Shown here one piece after another: positions 22,342 through 33,000 of a stretch of DNA of 64,000 nt. How positions within the stretch are numbered: position 1 is the stretch's first letter; every line of letters begins with the position of its first letter. The stretch spans positions 63,177 through 127,176 of the forward strand of contig PLBY01000059.1 in assembly GCA_003134655.1 (NCBI GenBank), written 5' to 3'. The DNA comes from Acidobacteriaceae bacterium. GTDB taxonomy: Bacteria; Acidobacteriota; Terriglobia; Terriglobales; Acidobacteriaceae. The notes beneath the pieces are model-generated. The model ran no database searches, was not told where the DNA came from, and saw nothing but the letters and a program-made list of their open reading frames with translations. Both the position numbers and the translations under genes were made by a program.

Positions 22342-24816
22342 CTATTCCGCCGTCGCTCCGCGGGACTTTGTGTCCTGCTCGCGGGTAATTGCTTCTGCGT
22401 GGTGGATTTGCTTCATGGAGTACATTCGGCGGTCGGCCTCGGCCAGCAGCCGTTCCACATCGGTACCGTCGTCGGGGCAGAACGCCATCCCCACACTCAG
22501 CGTGATCACATCCCGCCCGCAAACATGCCGTCCGGATTCGATCGCCGCTTGGTTCAGACGATCGGCTTTATCTTTCGCCGCTTCCGCAGTGAGTCCGGGA
22601 GCGGTAATCACAAACTCGTCTCCGCCCATGCGCGCCACATAGTCGTAGCCGCGGCACACGTCTTTCAGGCGCGTCGTAAACTCGCGCAGCAGTTTGTCGC
22701 CCTCCAGGTGCCCGAACGAATCGTTGATCGCCTTGAAGCCGTCGATGTCGCACACCAGCACCGCGAGTGACGTTTTCATGCGGCGGCAGCGCGCCACCTC
22801 CTGCGCCAGGTGCACGAACAGCGAACGAGCATTGGGCAGGCCCGTCAGATAATCCGTCGTCGCCGAACTCTCCGCCTGCTGGTACTTCAACGCGTTCTCG
22901 ACGGAAAGCGCGACTTTCGAGGCCACCGCGAGCAAGATTCTCAAATGATCGGGGGTGAAGGCATCGCGATTCGCCTGATACATGGCCAGCACGCCAACCA
23001 CGCCATTCAAGCCCTCGAGAGGCACCACCAGCGCCGATTGCAGCGTCGTATGCTTGCCCGGATCGACAATATAGCCGGCTTCCACCTGCGGATTCCCGTT
23101 CACAATGGGCTTGCAGTTGGCGGCCACCCATCCGCATAACCCTTCGCCCACGCGAATCTTCAGCGACGACAGCATGCGGAAGTTTTCGCCGCTCACCAAT
23201 TCCGGCAACAGCCATCCGTTCCGGTTCACGAACACTGCGATTGAGTCGTAGGGAATCATGCGGCGCAGCCGCATTGACAGGACCGACAGCGTTTCACTCA
23301 AACTCAGCGACACGCCCAGGTCCTGGCTCAGCTCAAACATCGTTTGCGCCTCTTGCCGCGCCGACGCAATCGAGGCCAGGAAGTCTCCGCTGTCCGAGGG
23401 ACCGTGGGTGGGTTCAGCTCGTTCGAATCCTGCTGCTGGTGCCTGGCCGCGCTCCACCCGCACCGATTTAGAGAGCCCGCGAAGACCCCCTGTGTCTTCT
23501 GACATCTGCGCGATGCGCTCCAATTCCACATAGCGATCTTGAAGAATTTCGACCACCTGTGGATCGAACCACCTGCCGGACTTCTCCTTCACCTTCGCCA
23601 TCGCCTCGCCCAACGGCAACGCGGGACGATACTGACGGTGAGAAGCCAGGGCGTCCAGGCAATCCACAGCGGCCAGAATGCGCGCTCCAATTGGAATCTG
23701 TTCTCCGCTCAAGCCCTCGGGATATCCCGTCCCGTCCCAGCGCTCGTGATGCGACCGCACAATCGGCGCTACCGGGTACGGGAATGCCACCCGCTCCAGG
23801 ATCTCGGCGCCGACCAGAGGGTGCACCTTCATCTTTTCGAATTCTTCCGGAGTGAGTTTGCCGGGTTTGTTGATGATTTGTTCCGGAACCGCCAGCTTCC
23901 CGATGTCATGCAGCAGGGCGGCGGCGCGCAGCGCCTCAATCTCGCCCTCCGGCAGATTCAGTTGAGTGGCGACTGCCACGGCGTACGTGCGCACGCGCTG
24001 CAGATGCGTGTGCGTGGTTTGGTCTTTGGCTTCGATGGCCAGCGCCAGCGCCTCGATCGTACGCATGTTCAACGACGCGATCTGCTCCACGTGCCGTTTT
24101 TCTACCTCGACCCGCTCTTTCTCAGCCTCCAGCCTGCCAAGGTAGAGCCGGTACGAGCGGTACACCCAATAGATCAAGGGCAGAATCAGCAGCGAGGTTT
24201 CCCATCCCTCCGCTCGGTTCACGATCCCCACAAGTCCCACTGCTGCCGCACCCACCAGGTAATACGGGAACGACCAGAAATAACATTCGGACCAAACCTT
24301 GCGGCTCGATTTGCCCTCGGTCATCGCGATAACAATTGAGATCGGCAAGGTGTTGGCGAAGAAGAACACCAACGCCGCGACCATCAGCAGAATGGGTTTG
24401 TTCGATCCGAACCTGGCAGCCAGCCAGTGATAGCTGAGATAGGTAAGGGCACTGGCGTTGGCCATCATGCCCGCCACGTTGAACAGCACCTTGACCGGAT
24501 CCAGCCGCTTGCGCGCTTGCCAGACGCTCTGCACCAGAGTCGCCGTGCAGCCGATCAGCAGCGTCTCGGGAAGACTCAGTTCCAGCACGCCCAGCAGGAT
24601 GAACAGAAAGTTCACCGACATGGTGCCGTCGATGCCGGGCAGTTGCACCTTCAGTCCAGAAGCCAGCACCGCCACTGCCAGGTAGCACGCGAACCGCATC
24701 AGGTCGTGCGATTGCCAATGCAGCAAGGCATACCCCAGCACCACCACGCCGAACGACGCGGTGATGCCGACGAATGCCTTCGTCTGAATCGACAATCCGT
24801 CCGTCTCTGCTTTCAT
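22342..24816 (-). CDS. Membrane cyclic-di-GMP protein: MASE-like, HD-GYP, GAF, GGDEF
   Basis: An 824-residue protein. Residues 1-235 form a membrane domain of about seven helices closely related to the free-standing protein at 15211-15951. A short coiled linker (EAEKERVEVEKRHVEQIAS) leads to an HD-GYP phosphodiesterase domain (about 260-440) with LLHDIGK and HHERWDGTGYP intact. A GAF domain follows (about 480-620), then a GGDEF cyclase domain (about 645-800) with an intact MGGDEF and an RGYD product-inhibition site exactly five residues before it. Both making and breaking of c-di-GMP thus look possible. The order HD-GYP before GGDEF is unusual. Start at 24816 is favoured because the membrane domain begins right after it; upstream in-frame sequence is low quality. 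Confidence 0.88.
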   Translation of the reverse strand: MKAETDGLSIQTKAFVGITASFGVVVLGYALLHWQSHDLMRFACYLAVAVLASGLKVQLPGIDGTMSVNFLFILLGVLELSLPETLLIGCTATLVQSVWQARKRLDPVKVLFNVAGMMANASALTYLSYHWLAARFGSNKPILLMVAALVFFFANTLPISIVIAMTEGKSSRKVWSECYFWSFPYYLVGAAAVGLVGIVNRAEGWETSLLILPLIYWVYRSYRLYLGRLEAEKERVEVEKRHVEQIASLNMRTIEALALAIEAKDQTTHTHLQRVRTYAVAVATQLNLPEGEIEALRAAALLHDIGKLAVPEQIINKPGKLTPEEFEKMKVHPLVGAEILERVAFPYPVAPIVRSHHERWDGTGYPEGLSGEQIPIGARILAAVDCLDALASHRQYRPALPLGEAMAKVKEKSGRWFDPQVVEILQDRYVELERIAQMSEDTGGLRGLSKSVRVERGQAPAAGFERAEPTHGPSDSGDFLASIASARQEAQTMFELSQDLGVSLSLSETLSVLSMRLRRMIPYDSIAVFVNRNGWLLPELVSGENFRMLSSLKIRVGEGLCGWVAANCKPIVNGNPQVEAGYIVDPGKHTTLQSALVVPLEGLNGVVGVLAMYQANRDAFTPDHLRILLAVASKVALSVENALKYQQAESSATTDYLTGLPNARSLFVHLAQEVARCRRMKTSLAVLVCDIDGFKAINDSFGHLEGDKLLREFTTRLKDVCRGYDYVARMGGDEFVITAPGLTAEAAKDKADRLNQAAIESGRHVCGRDVITLSVGMAFCPDDGTDVERLLAEADRRMYSMKQIHHAEAITREQDTKSRGATAE

Positions 24817-25139
24817 GTACAACCCTGGCTGCGAAGCTTCTCGGCCTCGAAGCGCGCTGTCCCCGAATGACGCCCTCGTCATCCTCCCGCGAACACACAA
24901 AAATTTACTGCGCGGACTTTGCAGCCCGCGCTCGGCCCTCGTGGAAGACATCTCTCCCGGTTCGAGCCTGCCCGCATCGTATTTCAAGGGTTAAGGGTTC
25001 TAAAGCTTACTTAAGTAACCACCCAAAGGTGGGGGCATCCAAACCGAAGTGTTAAGGCAGGATTTGTTTGCAGGGGTGCCCCATGATCTAAATTGCCGCG
25101 GCTCTCCCCGCGGAGAGCTTATAATCCGCCCATCCATCC
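24817..25139. promoter_or_regulatory. Divergent intergenic region with a near-leaderless promoter
   Basis: Upstream of the kinase gene, a perfect TATAAT lies at 25120-25125, only 14 bases before the ATG at 25140, and no ribosome site is seen. The transcript would start within about 8 bases of the ATG. An inverted repeat GCTCTCC/GGAGAGC (25101-25107, 25112-25118) sits directly before the -10 and could be a regulator site. The -35 region is not recognisable. The rest of the interval shows no gene. Confidence 0.5.
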
Positions 25140-27779
25140 ATGGCGCTGCTCAACGGCTTCAGACTTGGCCCGTATGAAATCCTTGCGCCCATTGGCGCAG
25201 GCGGCATGGGAGAAGTGTATCGGGCTCGGGACACGCGTCTCGACCGCACGGTCGCTATCAAGATTCTTCCGCACCATCTCTCTGACGATGCGACGCGCCG
25301 CCAACGCTTCGAGCGCGAAGCCAAAGTTGTTTCCAGCCTGAATCATCCCCACATCTGCACGCTGCATGATGTGGGCCGGCAAGACGGCCTGGACTTCATT
25401 GTCATGGAATTCCTGGAGGGCGAATCGCTGGCCGCGCGTCTGGAAAAAGGGCCTCTGCCGGTGGCGCAAGTCCTTCAGTATGGAACGCAGATCGCGAGCG
25501 CCCTCGACAAAGCGCACCGCAGCGGCGTGACGCATCGTGACCTGAAGCCGGGCAACATCATGCTGACGAAATCCGGCGCCAAGCTGCTCGACTTCGGCCT
25601 GGCGAAAGCCGATCCGCAAATGGGCGCGGGAGTGACGCTCACCGACATGACACCGCGGGCTACGCCTATGACGAAACACGGCGCGGTCCTGGGAACCGTC
25701 CCGTACATGGCACCCGAGCAGGTCGAGGGGAACGAAGTCGATGCCCGCAGTGACATTTTTTCGTTAGGCGCCGTGCTCTACGAAATGGTGACTGGCGGCC
25801 GCGCGTTTCAGGGCAAGAGCGAGTTCAGCGTGGCCTCGGCCATTCTGCACAACGATCCCGACCCGATCAGCAAACTGCAGCCGCTCACTCCGCCGGCGCT
25901 GGAGCGCACCATCGGCGTCTGTCTGGAGAAGGATCCCGACGACCGCTGGCAGTCGGCGGGCGATCTGTGGGAAGAGCTGCGGTGGATTTCGGAAGGCGGT
26001 TCGCAAACCGGGTCGCCGTCTGGTGCGACGTCCGGAGTGACGTCTGGGACTCGGAGCGGAACCTCCCCGGGACTGCCTGTCGCGCGCACCGGCCGGCGAG
26101 CAGACCGCGCGCGCGTCGCTTGGATGCTTGCCTCTTTATTTGCCGTCGTCGCTGCAGTTGCGCTGCTGTTCGCTTTCCGCGCGGGACGCGGTCCGGAGCC
26201 GCTCGTCTTTCGCCAGCTGAACTTCCGGCGCGAGGCTGTGTTCCAGGCAGCCTTCGCGGCCGACCAACAGACTGTCGTTTACAGCGCTGCGAGCTGGGGC
26301 AACACGCCGCAAGTCTTCACGGTGCGCCCTGATTATCCCGAACCCCAACCTCTGGGCCCGCGTGGGATGCATCTGCTTGCGGTTTCGTCCCAGGGGGAAC
26401 TCGCCGTCCTTCTGGATGCCCGCTACGTATGGTACCGGCTGTTCACGGGAACGCTGGCGCGCATGCCTCTCGGAGGCGGGGCGCCGCGCGAGGTTCAAGA
26501 GGGCGTGCGGCAGGCCGACTTTTCACCCGACGGCTCGCAACTCGCCATCATTCGCGAAGTCGCGGGCAAGGACCGCCTTGAGTACCCAATCGGCCACGTG
26601 CTTCGCGAGGTGAGCGGCTATATGAGCGATCTGCGTTTCTCGCCGCGCGGAGATCGCATCGCGTATTTCGAGCACCCGCGCAAGTGGGATGACCGTGGTG
26701 CAGTCAATGTCATCGACCTCTCCGGAAACAACACCGTGCTTTCGGACGGCTACTGGAGCGCGCGTGGGCTGGCCTGGTCTCCTGACGCCGGCGAGATCCT
26801 TTTCTCTGCAAGCCTCAGCGGCGGAAGCTACACCGTCTACGGCGTGACGCTGAGCGGCAAGCGCCGCATCGCCTCCCAGGCTCCGGGCGGCCTCACGATC
26901 CAGGACGTCGCTCGCGACGGACGCTGGCTCGCCAATCGCGTCGACTACCGCTATGTAGCGATGGTGCACACACCCGGCGACGCAGACGATCGCGACCTCT
27001 CCTGGCTCAATACATCTCATGTGCGCGCACTCTCGCAGGATGGGCAGACGCTTCTGTTCGCCGAGACCGGCCTGGGAAGCAACTACGCTGTGTGCCTGCG
27101 CAAGACCAGTGGCTCGCCCGCGGGTTCTCCGGTTGTCCGCTTGGGCGAGGGATGGCCCGCCGACCTCTCCGCCGACGGCAAGTCGGCGCTCGCCGTGGTC
27201 CAGTCCCGGCCGCCTCAGCTTGTGATCTATCCCACCGGCGCAGGCCAGACCCAACAGCTTGCGCGCGGCGAGATCGAGAACTATGTCAGTGCCCAGTGGT
27301 TCCGCGACGGTAAGCGCATTCTTATCTGCGGCAACGAACCGGGCAAGGGCACGCGCTTCTATATCCAGGAAGTCGGTGGCCCCGCCCCGCGCCCGGTGAC
27401 TCCGGAAGGCACCCGCGATGGCAAGCTGTCTTTCGACGGGAGGCGAGTCTTGGCGCGAGGGAGCGACGGAAAATATTCCATCTACGCGATCGAAGGCAGT
27501 GAGCCGCAGCCCGTGCCCGGCCTTGCCGAATCGGACGTCGTCGCGCAGTGGAGTGCCGACGGCCGGTCCGTACTCGTCTACCGCCGCTCCGAGATTCCTT
27601 ACCGTCTCGAGAGCGTCGATCTCGTGACCGGACGACGTACGCTCTTCAAGGAATTCGCGCCTGCCGACCGCACCGGTCTCCTCTCCATGCGTGAGATGTT
27701 CGTGACCGACGACCTGAAGTCATACGCGTACACCGGCTATTACCAGGTGTCGAGCCTGTTCGTATCGGAAGGCAAGTAG
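25140..27779 (+). CDS. Ser/Thr protein kinase with extracytoplasmic WD40-like propeller
   Basis: An 879-residue PknB-type kinase. The glycine loop IGAGGMGEVY is at 18-27 and the ATP lysine Lys41 is in VAIK. The catalytic loop THRDLKPGN is at 131-139, DFG is at 151-153, and the APE-type motif MAPEQ and DIFSLG follow. A Gly/Ser/Thr linker (about 290-315) precedes a membrane helix (ARVAWMLASLFAVVAAVALLFAF in overlapping part, about 325-347). The remaining 530 residues form PD40/TolB-like beta-propeller repeats (VRQADFSPDGSQLAI, YMSDLRFSPRGDRIAYF, GLAWSPDAGEILF and others). Kinase inside, propeller outside is a common acidobacterial receptor design. Divergent from the c-di-GMP gene. Confidence 0.93.
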   Translation: MALLNGFRLGPYEILAPIGAGGMGEVYRARDTRLDRTVAIKILPHHLSDDATRRQRFEREAKVVSSLNHPHICTLHDVGRQDGLDFIVMEFLEGESLAARLEKGPLPVAQVLQYGTQIASALDKAHRSGVTHRDLKPGNIMLTKSGAKLLDFGLAKADPQMGAGVTLTDMTPRATPMTKHGAVLGTVPYMAPEQVEGNEVDARSDIFSLGAVLYEMVTGGRAFQGKSEFSVASAILHNDPDPISKLQPLTPPALERTIGVCLEKDPDDRWQSAGDLWEELRWISEGGSQTGSPSGATSGVTSGTRSGTSPGLPVARTGRRADRARVAWMLASLFAVVAAVALLFAFRAGRGPEPLVFRQLNFRREAVFQAAFAADQQTVVYSAASWGNTPQVFTVRPDYPEPQPLGPRGMHLLAVSSQGELAVLLDARYVWYRLFTGTLARMPLGGGAPREVQEGVRQADFSPDGSQLAIIREVAGKDRLEYPIGHVLREVSGYMSDLRFSPRGDRIAYFEHPRKWDDRGAVNVIDLSGNNTVLSDGYWSARGLAWSPDAGEILFSASLSGGSYTVYGVTLSGKRRIASQAPGGLTIQDVARDGRWLANRVDYRYVAMVHTPGDADDRDLSWLNTSHVRALSQDGQTLLFAETGLGSNYAVCLRKTSGSPAGSPVVRLGEGWPADLSADGKSALAVVQSRPPQLVIYPTGAGQTQQLARGEIENYVSAQWFRDGKRILICGNEPGKGTRFYIQEVGGPAPRPVTPEGTRDGKLSFDGRRVLARGSDGKYSIYAIEGSEPQPVPGLAESDVVAQWSADGRSVLVYRRSEIPYRLESVDLVTGRRTLFKEFAPADRTGLLSMREMFVTDDLKSYAYTGYYQVSSLFVSEGK

Positions 27780-27936
27780 TAAAGTACTCCACTCATTCGA
27801 CCCGCATCCGCCCTGCTTAGTGTGCACATTTCTGCAAGCTAATCTTCAGACGGACGTTACCTTGGTTACGCCCTTCGTAACACGCCTCTCGGTCGAAGCG
27901 CCCCGCCTGTGTCACCATCATTCCAAACGCCGACAT

Positions 27937-29712
27937 ATGCCGACTCCGCACCATAGTTCGGACCAGCAAGAGCCGTTTACCAGCGTCCCAAATGGCGCCG
28001 CGAACGCAGCGTCTGCGCAGTTGGCCGTTTTCTCCGCCGATCTCCAGGGAGAATTCAAGGCGTGCAACGCCGCATTCTCCAGACTCTTTGGATATTCATC
28101 TCAGGAACTTGTGGGGCGAGACTTTTGTGGGCTCTTTACCCAAGCCGAAAAGGTAAACGGCGAAGACCGTTCTCTCTTGCGCAAGGCGATTCTGTCGGCC
28201 ATTTCCGCGCCCGTTGACTATCAATGCCGCCTCTTCGCTCAACCCAAGACTGGACCGAGCTTTCCCGTGCAGTTCTCGGCGACGATTCTGGGCACCGCCC
28301 CGGCGGCGCTGATCGCGGTGGTCATGCCGCTGGCCGCAACGAGTCCCAGTGTCGCGAACGCGACATCCCCGATGCTAGCCTCGCCCCCACCGGGCGTGAT
28401 TTCCCGCAAGATTGACGACACGATATTCATTCTGGCCAGCCCCGTGATGCACCGGTTTATGGCACTGGTCGACCGCGTCGCAAGCCACACGGAAACCGTG
28501 CTGATCACTGGCGAGACTGGTACTGGTAAGGAACTCATCGCCCGCACCATTCACGAGTCTTCGAACCGCCGCATCCGACCTTGGGTCGACATCAACTGCG
28601 CCGCGCTTCCCGAGAACCTCGTTGAAAGCGAACTCTTCGGATATGAAAAAGGCGCGTTCAGCGGTGCCGACTCCTCCAAACAAGGTCTGTTCGAAATGGC
28701 CGACCGAGGCACGCTTTTCCTCGACGAAATCGGTGAACTGCAACTGCAGACGCAGGTGAAACTGCTGCGCGTGCTCGATGGCCAGCCTTTCTACCGCCTC
28801 GGCGGCCACCGTAAGATCAAGGTCGATGTCCGCATCGTCGCGGCCACCAACCAGGATCTCGAAGCTGCGGTCAAAGACGGCCGGTTCCGCCAGGATCTTT
28901 TTCACCGTCTCGGTCAGATTCAGCTCCGCGTTCCACCGCTTCGCGAGCGCCCCGAGGATATCGTTGCCCTCGCTGAACATTTTCTGCGCCTGAAAGCACC
29001 CAGTAAGAATTTTTCTACGCAGGCGATTTCTGCGCTGCTCTCGCATCCCTGGCCGGGCAACATTCGCGAATTGCGTAACTTGGTCGCCAAGATGGCGATG
29101 GAAACCTCCGGCTCCGAAATCGACTTCTCCCGGCTCAACGCCGCGCTTACTGGAGAGCCTGCCGCGCTGCGTCAAACAGCATCCATGCCGGTCAGCAATC
29201 TCGACAGCATGGAAGAGCAGATGATCATTAAAGCTCTGGAGCGCACCGGAGGTCAGCGCACCCTCGCTGCCGAGCAACTCGGCATTTCCCGTCGCACCCT
29301 GAGTCGCAAGCTGAAGGAATACAACATCAACTTCGCTCCCGGGGAAACCGCCGCTTCCATGGGCTTCATCAGCAGCGAGCAGCAGAAGTTCTTCCGCACC
29401 CGTGTCGAGATTCCGGTCACAATTAGAAGTTCACAAGGCCAGGAAATCTGCGTGCTGGGAGTCAACTTGAGCACCGGCGGAATGGGCCTCGATGGCCTCA
29501 AAGAGCCTCTGCGCTTTGCCGGATTGCTCGACATCAGCTTCGTCCTGCCAGAAACCGATATCCTCTTCCAGGCCAAAGCCCGACTCATGTGGGTCGGCGA
29601 CGAAGGCCGCGTCGGCGTCCGCTTCGCCGTCATCGAACCTGCCCTCTTCGAACAGCTTCAGCATTGGACCAACCGCAAGATGAAAGAAGAAGGTTGGGAT
29701 TTCCCCGCCTAG
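27937..29712 (+). CDS. Sigma-54-dependent activator with PAS, AAA+, Fis HTH and PilZ domains
   Basis: About 591 residues from the ATG at 27937; a GTG at 27820 is an alternative and neither has a clear ribosome site. Order: a PAS domain ([27 protein letters not shown] onward), then a sigma-54 AAA+ domain with Walker A GETGTGKE, the loop GAFSGA in place of the usual GAFTGA, Walker [11 protein letters not shown] and sensor/arginine motifs ([22 protein letters not shown]). A Fis-type HTH ([22 protein letters not shown]) follows, and then a PilZ domain with NLSTGGMGL and an [15 protein letters not shown] end. It would activate sigma-54 promoters, possibly in response to c-di-GMP made by the neighbour at 22342. 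The PilZ RxxxR motif is not clear, so ligand binding is uncertain. Confidence 0.88.
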   Translation: MPTPHHSSDQQEPFTSVPNGAANAASAQLAVFSADLQGEFKACNAAFSRLFGYSSQELVGRDFCGLFTQAEKVNGEDRSLLRKAILSAISAPVDYQCRLFAQPKTGPSFPVQFSATILGTAPAALIAVVMPLAATSPSVANATSPMLASPPPGVISRKIDDTIFILASPVMHRFMALVDRVASHTETVLITGETGTGKELIARTIHESSNRRIRPWVDINCAALPENLVESELFGYEKGAFSGADSSKQGLFEMADRGTLFLDEIGELQLQTQVKLLRVLDGQPFYRLGGHRKIKVDVRIVAATNQDLEAAVKDGRFRQDLFHRLGQIQLRVPPLRERPEDIVALAEHFLRLKAPSKNFSTQAISALLSHPWPGNIRELRNLVAKMAMETSGSEIDFSRLNAALTGEPAALRQTASMPVSNLDSMEEQMIIKALERTGGQRTLAAEQLGISRRTLSRKLKEYNINFAPGETAASMGFISSEQQKFFRTRVEIPVTIRSSQGQEICVLGVNLSTGGMGLDGLKEPLRFAGLLDISFVLPETDILFQAKARLMWVGDEGRVGVRFAVIEPALFEQLQHWTNRKMKEEGWDFPA

Positions 29713-30006
29713 GGCCCGTTTTGCGGCCTTTCCGAGACTTCCGAGTGTGCAAGAACTTTCATCCTTGACGGCCCATCCGTCGGAATCCACAATGGTTCCC
29801 AACTCCCCTCGGTCCTCGTGCTTTCTTGGGCACCGCCTGCGAGACACGACGAGCGATTCCCAAGGTCTATATCAAGGTACGGCCGAGCGGCGTGCTTTTG
29901 TTATCCGCGCCCCTCCGGAAGGCTCAACCAGCTGTTTCGAATCGGGCGCCGACCCCCTTCGTCGTCCGGATACGTACACCCAAAGTTCTCCCTGATGAGA
30001 GGATCC

Positions 30007-33000
30007 ATGAAAGCACAGACCCGCCCCGCCCTGACCCTTGCTGCCCTTGGCATTTTGCTGATTTTGGCCGCGACTCTCCCTGCTCTCGCGCAAGACCTCT
30101 CTTCTTCGCCATCTTCTCTAGCCTTTGGAAACGTATACATCGGCGTGCCTTCAGGCAGTAAGGTGCTGACCATCACCAACCTCACGGGCAAAGGCCTCAC
30201 CATCGAGAGCATCGGGTTTGACTGTCCCGGCTATGACATCGCGTCTGGAGTGGCTCCATTTTCCTTCGGCTTGACCCAGAGCATTACCCATTATTCGATC
30301 TTTTTGAATCCGACCGCGGCGCAGAACTATAACTGCAACTTCGTCATCAACCTCAGTGACAGCACCGTCTTTAAGGTGCCGCTGACCGGTACTGGAATTG
30401 TCAGTACTGGCGTCTCCACCTTGAATAAGTCGTCCGTCACTTTTCCGAACCAAAAGGTCGGGACGACGAGCGCAGGACAAGCCGTTACCATCACCAATAG
30501 CGGCACCGGTTCTGTGACGTTAACCGGGATCACGCTGTCGCCCCCGAGTTTCACAACGAACAACGTGACTCTTCCCGCCACGATTGCGGCGGGTGGCAGT
30601 CTGCCGATTACGGTGTACTACACCCCGAGCGGAGTGGAGTCCGAAACCGGCGCTCTGGATCTCACCTATACCCAGGTGATCGATAACGGACTGACCCTCA
30701 GCGGAAACGGGATCGCGCCCACTGCTCTGGTGGTCTCGAGTCCGCCGACCCTGCCACAGGCGACGCAGAACGCTGGTTATGAAACCAATCTCGCCGCCGA
30801 GGGTGGAACCGGTTCCTATACATGGGCATTGTCGTCTGGCTCCACATTGCCTTCTGGATTGACGCTCTCCAGTACTGGCGCCATTACGGGCACGATTGCC
30901 TCCACCGTGGCCACAGGAAACTACACCTTCACCGTCAAAGTCACCGACACGAGTTCTGGTTCCACTGCCACCGCTCCGGTTTCGATCGGCGTATTCGCCA
31001 ACTTGGCGGACAACTGCAACGACATCTCCTTCGACGTTCCCAACACCACGACTCCCATGACCGCCCTCACCGATCTGGGCACCGGAACCTATCAGGGTTC
31101 CGAAGGCGGCTTGTATCCCAATGGCAGCAACGTGCGGCCGGCATCGCACGATGCTGACGGCGTCAACTTCGCCAAAGGAATTGTTCCTCTCGATGCCAAC
31201 GGGAACTACAGTCCGACCGGCAAATACGTGATGATGGCCATCGGCGAATCGACCGCCCAGAACGAGTTTGGCCGGTTCCTTCCCATCGCGTATGCCGATC
31301 CCGCAAAGAATCCCTATCTGGTGATTGTCAACGGCGCCCAGGGCGGCGGCACTCCCTATGTCTTTTCGACTACGACTTCGCCGTATTGGGCCACAGTAAT
31401 GAATAACTATCTGCCGCAAGCCGGGGTCACTGCCAACCAGGTGGTCGTGGTCTGGATGGAAGATACCGACGGAATTTCTACCGGAACCTTCCCCAGCGAT
31501 ATCACGCAACTCCAGAGCGAATACGAGACCATGATGCAGACCATGCACACGCTCTTCCCGAATTTGAAAATGGTCTACTTCTCGTCGCGTGTGTATGGCG
31601 GATACTCCAATGGCGTCGGCCATGCTGACAATCCTGAGCCGTATGCCTATGAAGTAGGATTCGCAACGAAGTGGGCGATTCAGGACCAGATCAACGGCAA
31701 CCTCAATTTGAACTACAACCCCGCGTTGGGACCGGTCGTCGCACCTTGGATGTCATGGGGACCGTACTACTGGTCGAATGGCATGCTGGGCCGGAAAGAC
31801 GGACTGGAATGGGACTGCGCGGATTTCTCCGCTGACGGAACGCATCCTTCATCGCAGTACGGACAGTTGAAGGTTGCAACCTCACTGCTCAACTTCCTCA
31901 AGACCGACGACACCACCACATCCTGGTATCTGACGCAGGCGACCGTTCTCACCCCAACCGGCGGAAATAATCAGACTGGTGCTACCGGCACTACTCTGCC
32001 CACGGCCTTAACCGTGTTGGCCTCGAATAACGGCACGGCCGTGTCCGGCGTCAGCGTCGCTTTCAGCGATGGCTCGAACGGAACTTTCACTCCGAACCCG
32101 GCAGTCACCAACAGCAGCGGTATCGCCACGACCACCTACAAGCTGCCCACCACGGCCGGGACTTATACCATTACGGGCAGCAGCGCCGGGTATTCGTCCG
32201 CCACGTTTACTGAAACGGCCACCGCACCCGTCAAGACTCTCGCCGTGAACGGCGGCAATAATCAGACTGGCGTTGCGGGCAGCACACTGCCGACCGCACT
32301 GACCGTGTTGGCCAAAACGAATGGCACGGTAACCTCTGGTGTCAGTGTGTCGTTTACGGACGGCGCAGGGGGAACCTTCACCGCAAACCCAGCCGTTACG
32401 AACAGTAGCGGTATTGCTTCAACCAGTTACAAACTGCCCTCTACCGCAGGTACCTACACAGTCACAGCCAGCAGTACAGGCTTTTCGTCCACGACCTTCA
32501 CCGAGACAGCCACCACGTCGGGCAAGGTTATTACCGTAACGGGCGGCAACAACCAGACGGGCCCGGCGGGAACTGCGCTCCCGACGCCACTCACCGTGGA
32601 GGCCACGAATAACGGAACCGCGGTCTCTGGCCTCAGCGTGACCTTCATAGACAACGGGGCAAAAGGTACTTTCAATCCCGCCACCGCGGTGACGAATAGC
32701 AGCGGTATCGCGTCCACCATTTACACGCTGCCGAAGTCGGCGAAGTCGATCACCATCACGGCGGGTTCTGTCGGCTACACCTCGGCGACCTTTAAAGAGA
32801 CTTCCACGGTAACCAAGACTCTCGCAGTAAATGGCGGCAACAACCAGTCAGGCGTGACCAGCACCACACTGCCCACGGCATTGACTGTCTTGGCCACCAG
32901 CAATGGGATCGCCGTTTCCGGCGTGAGCGTGTCCTTCACCGATGGTACCGGCGGCGGGACGTTCAGTCCCAATCCAGCCGTCTCCAACAGCAGCGGTATC

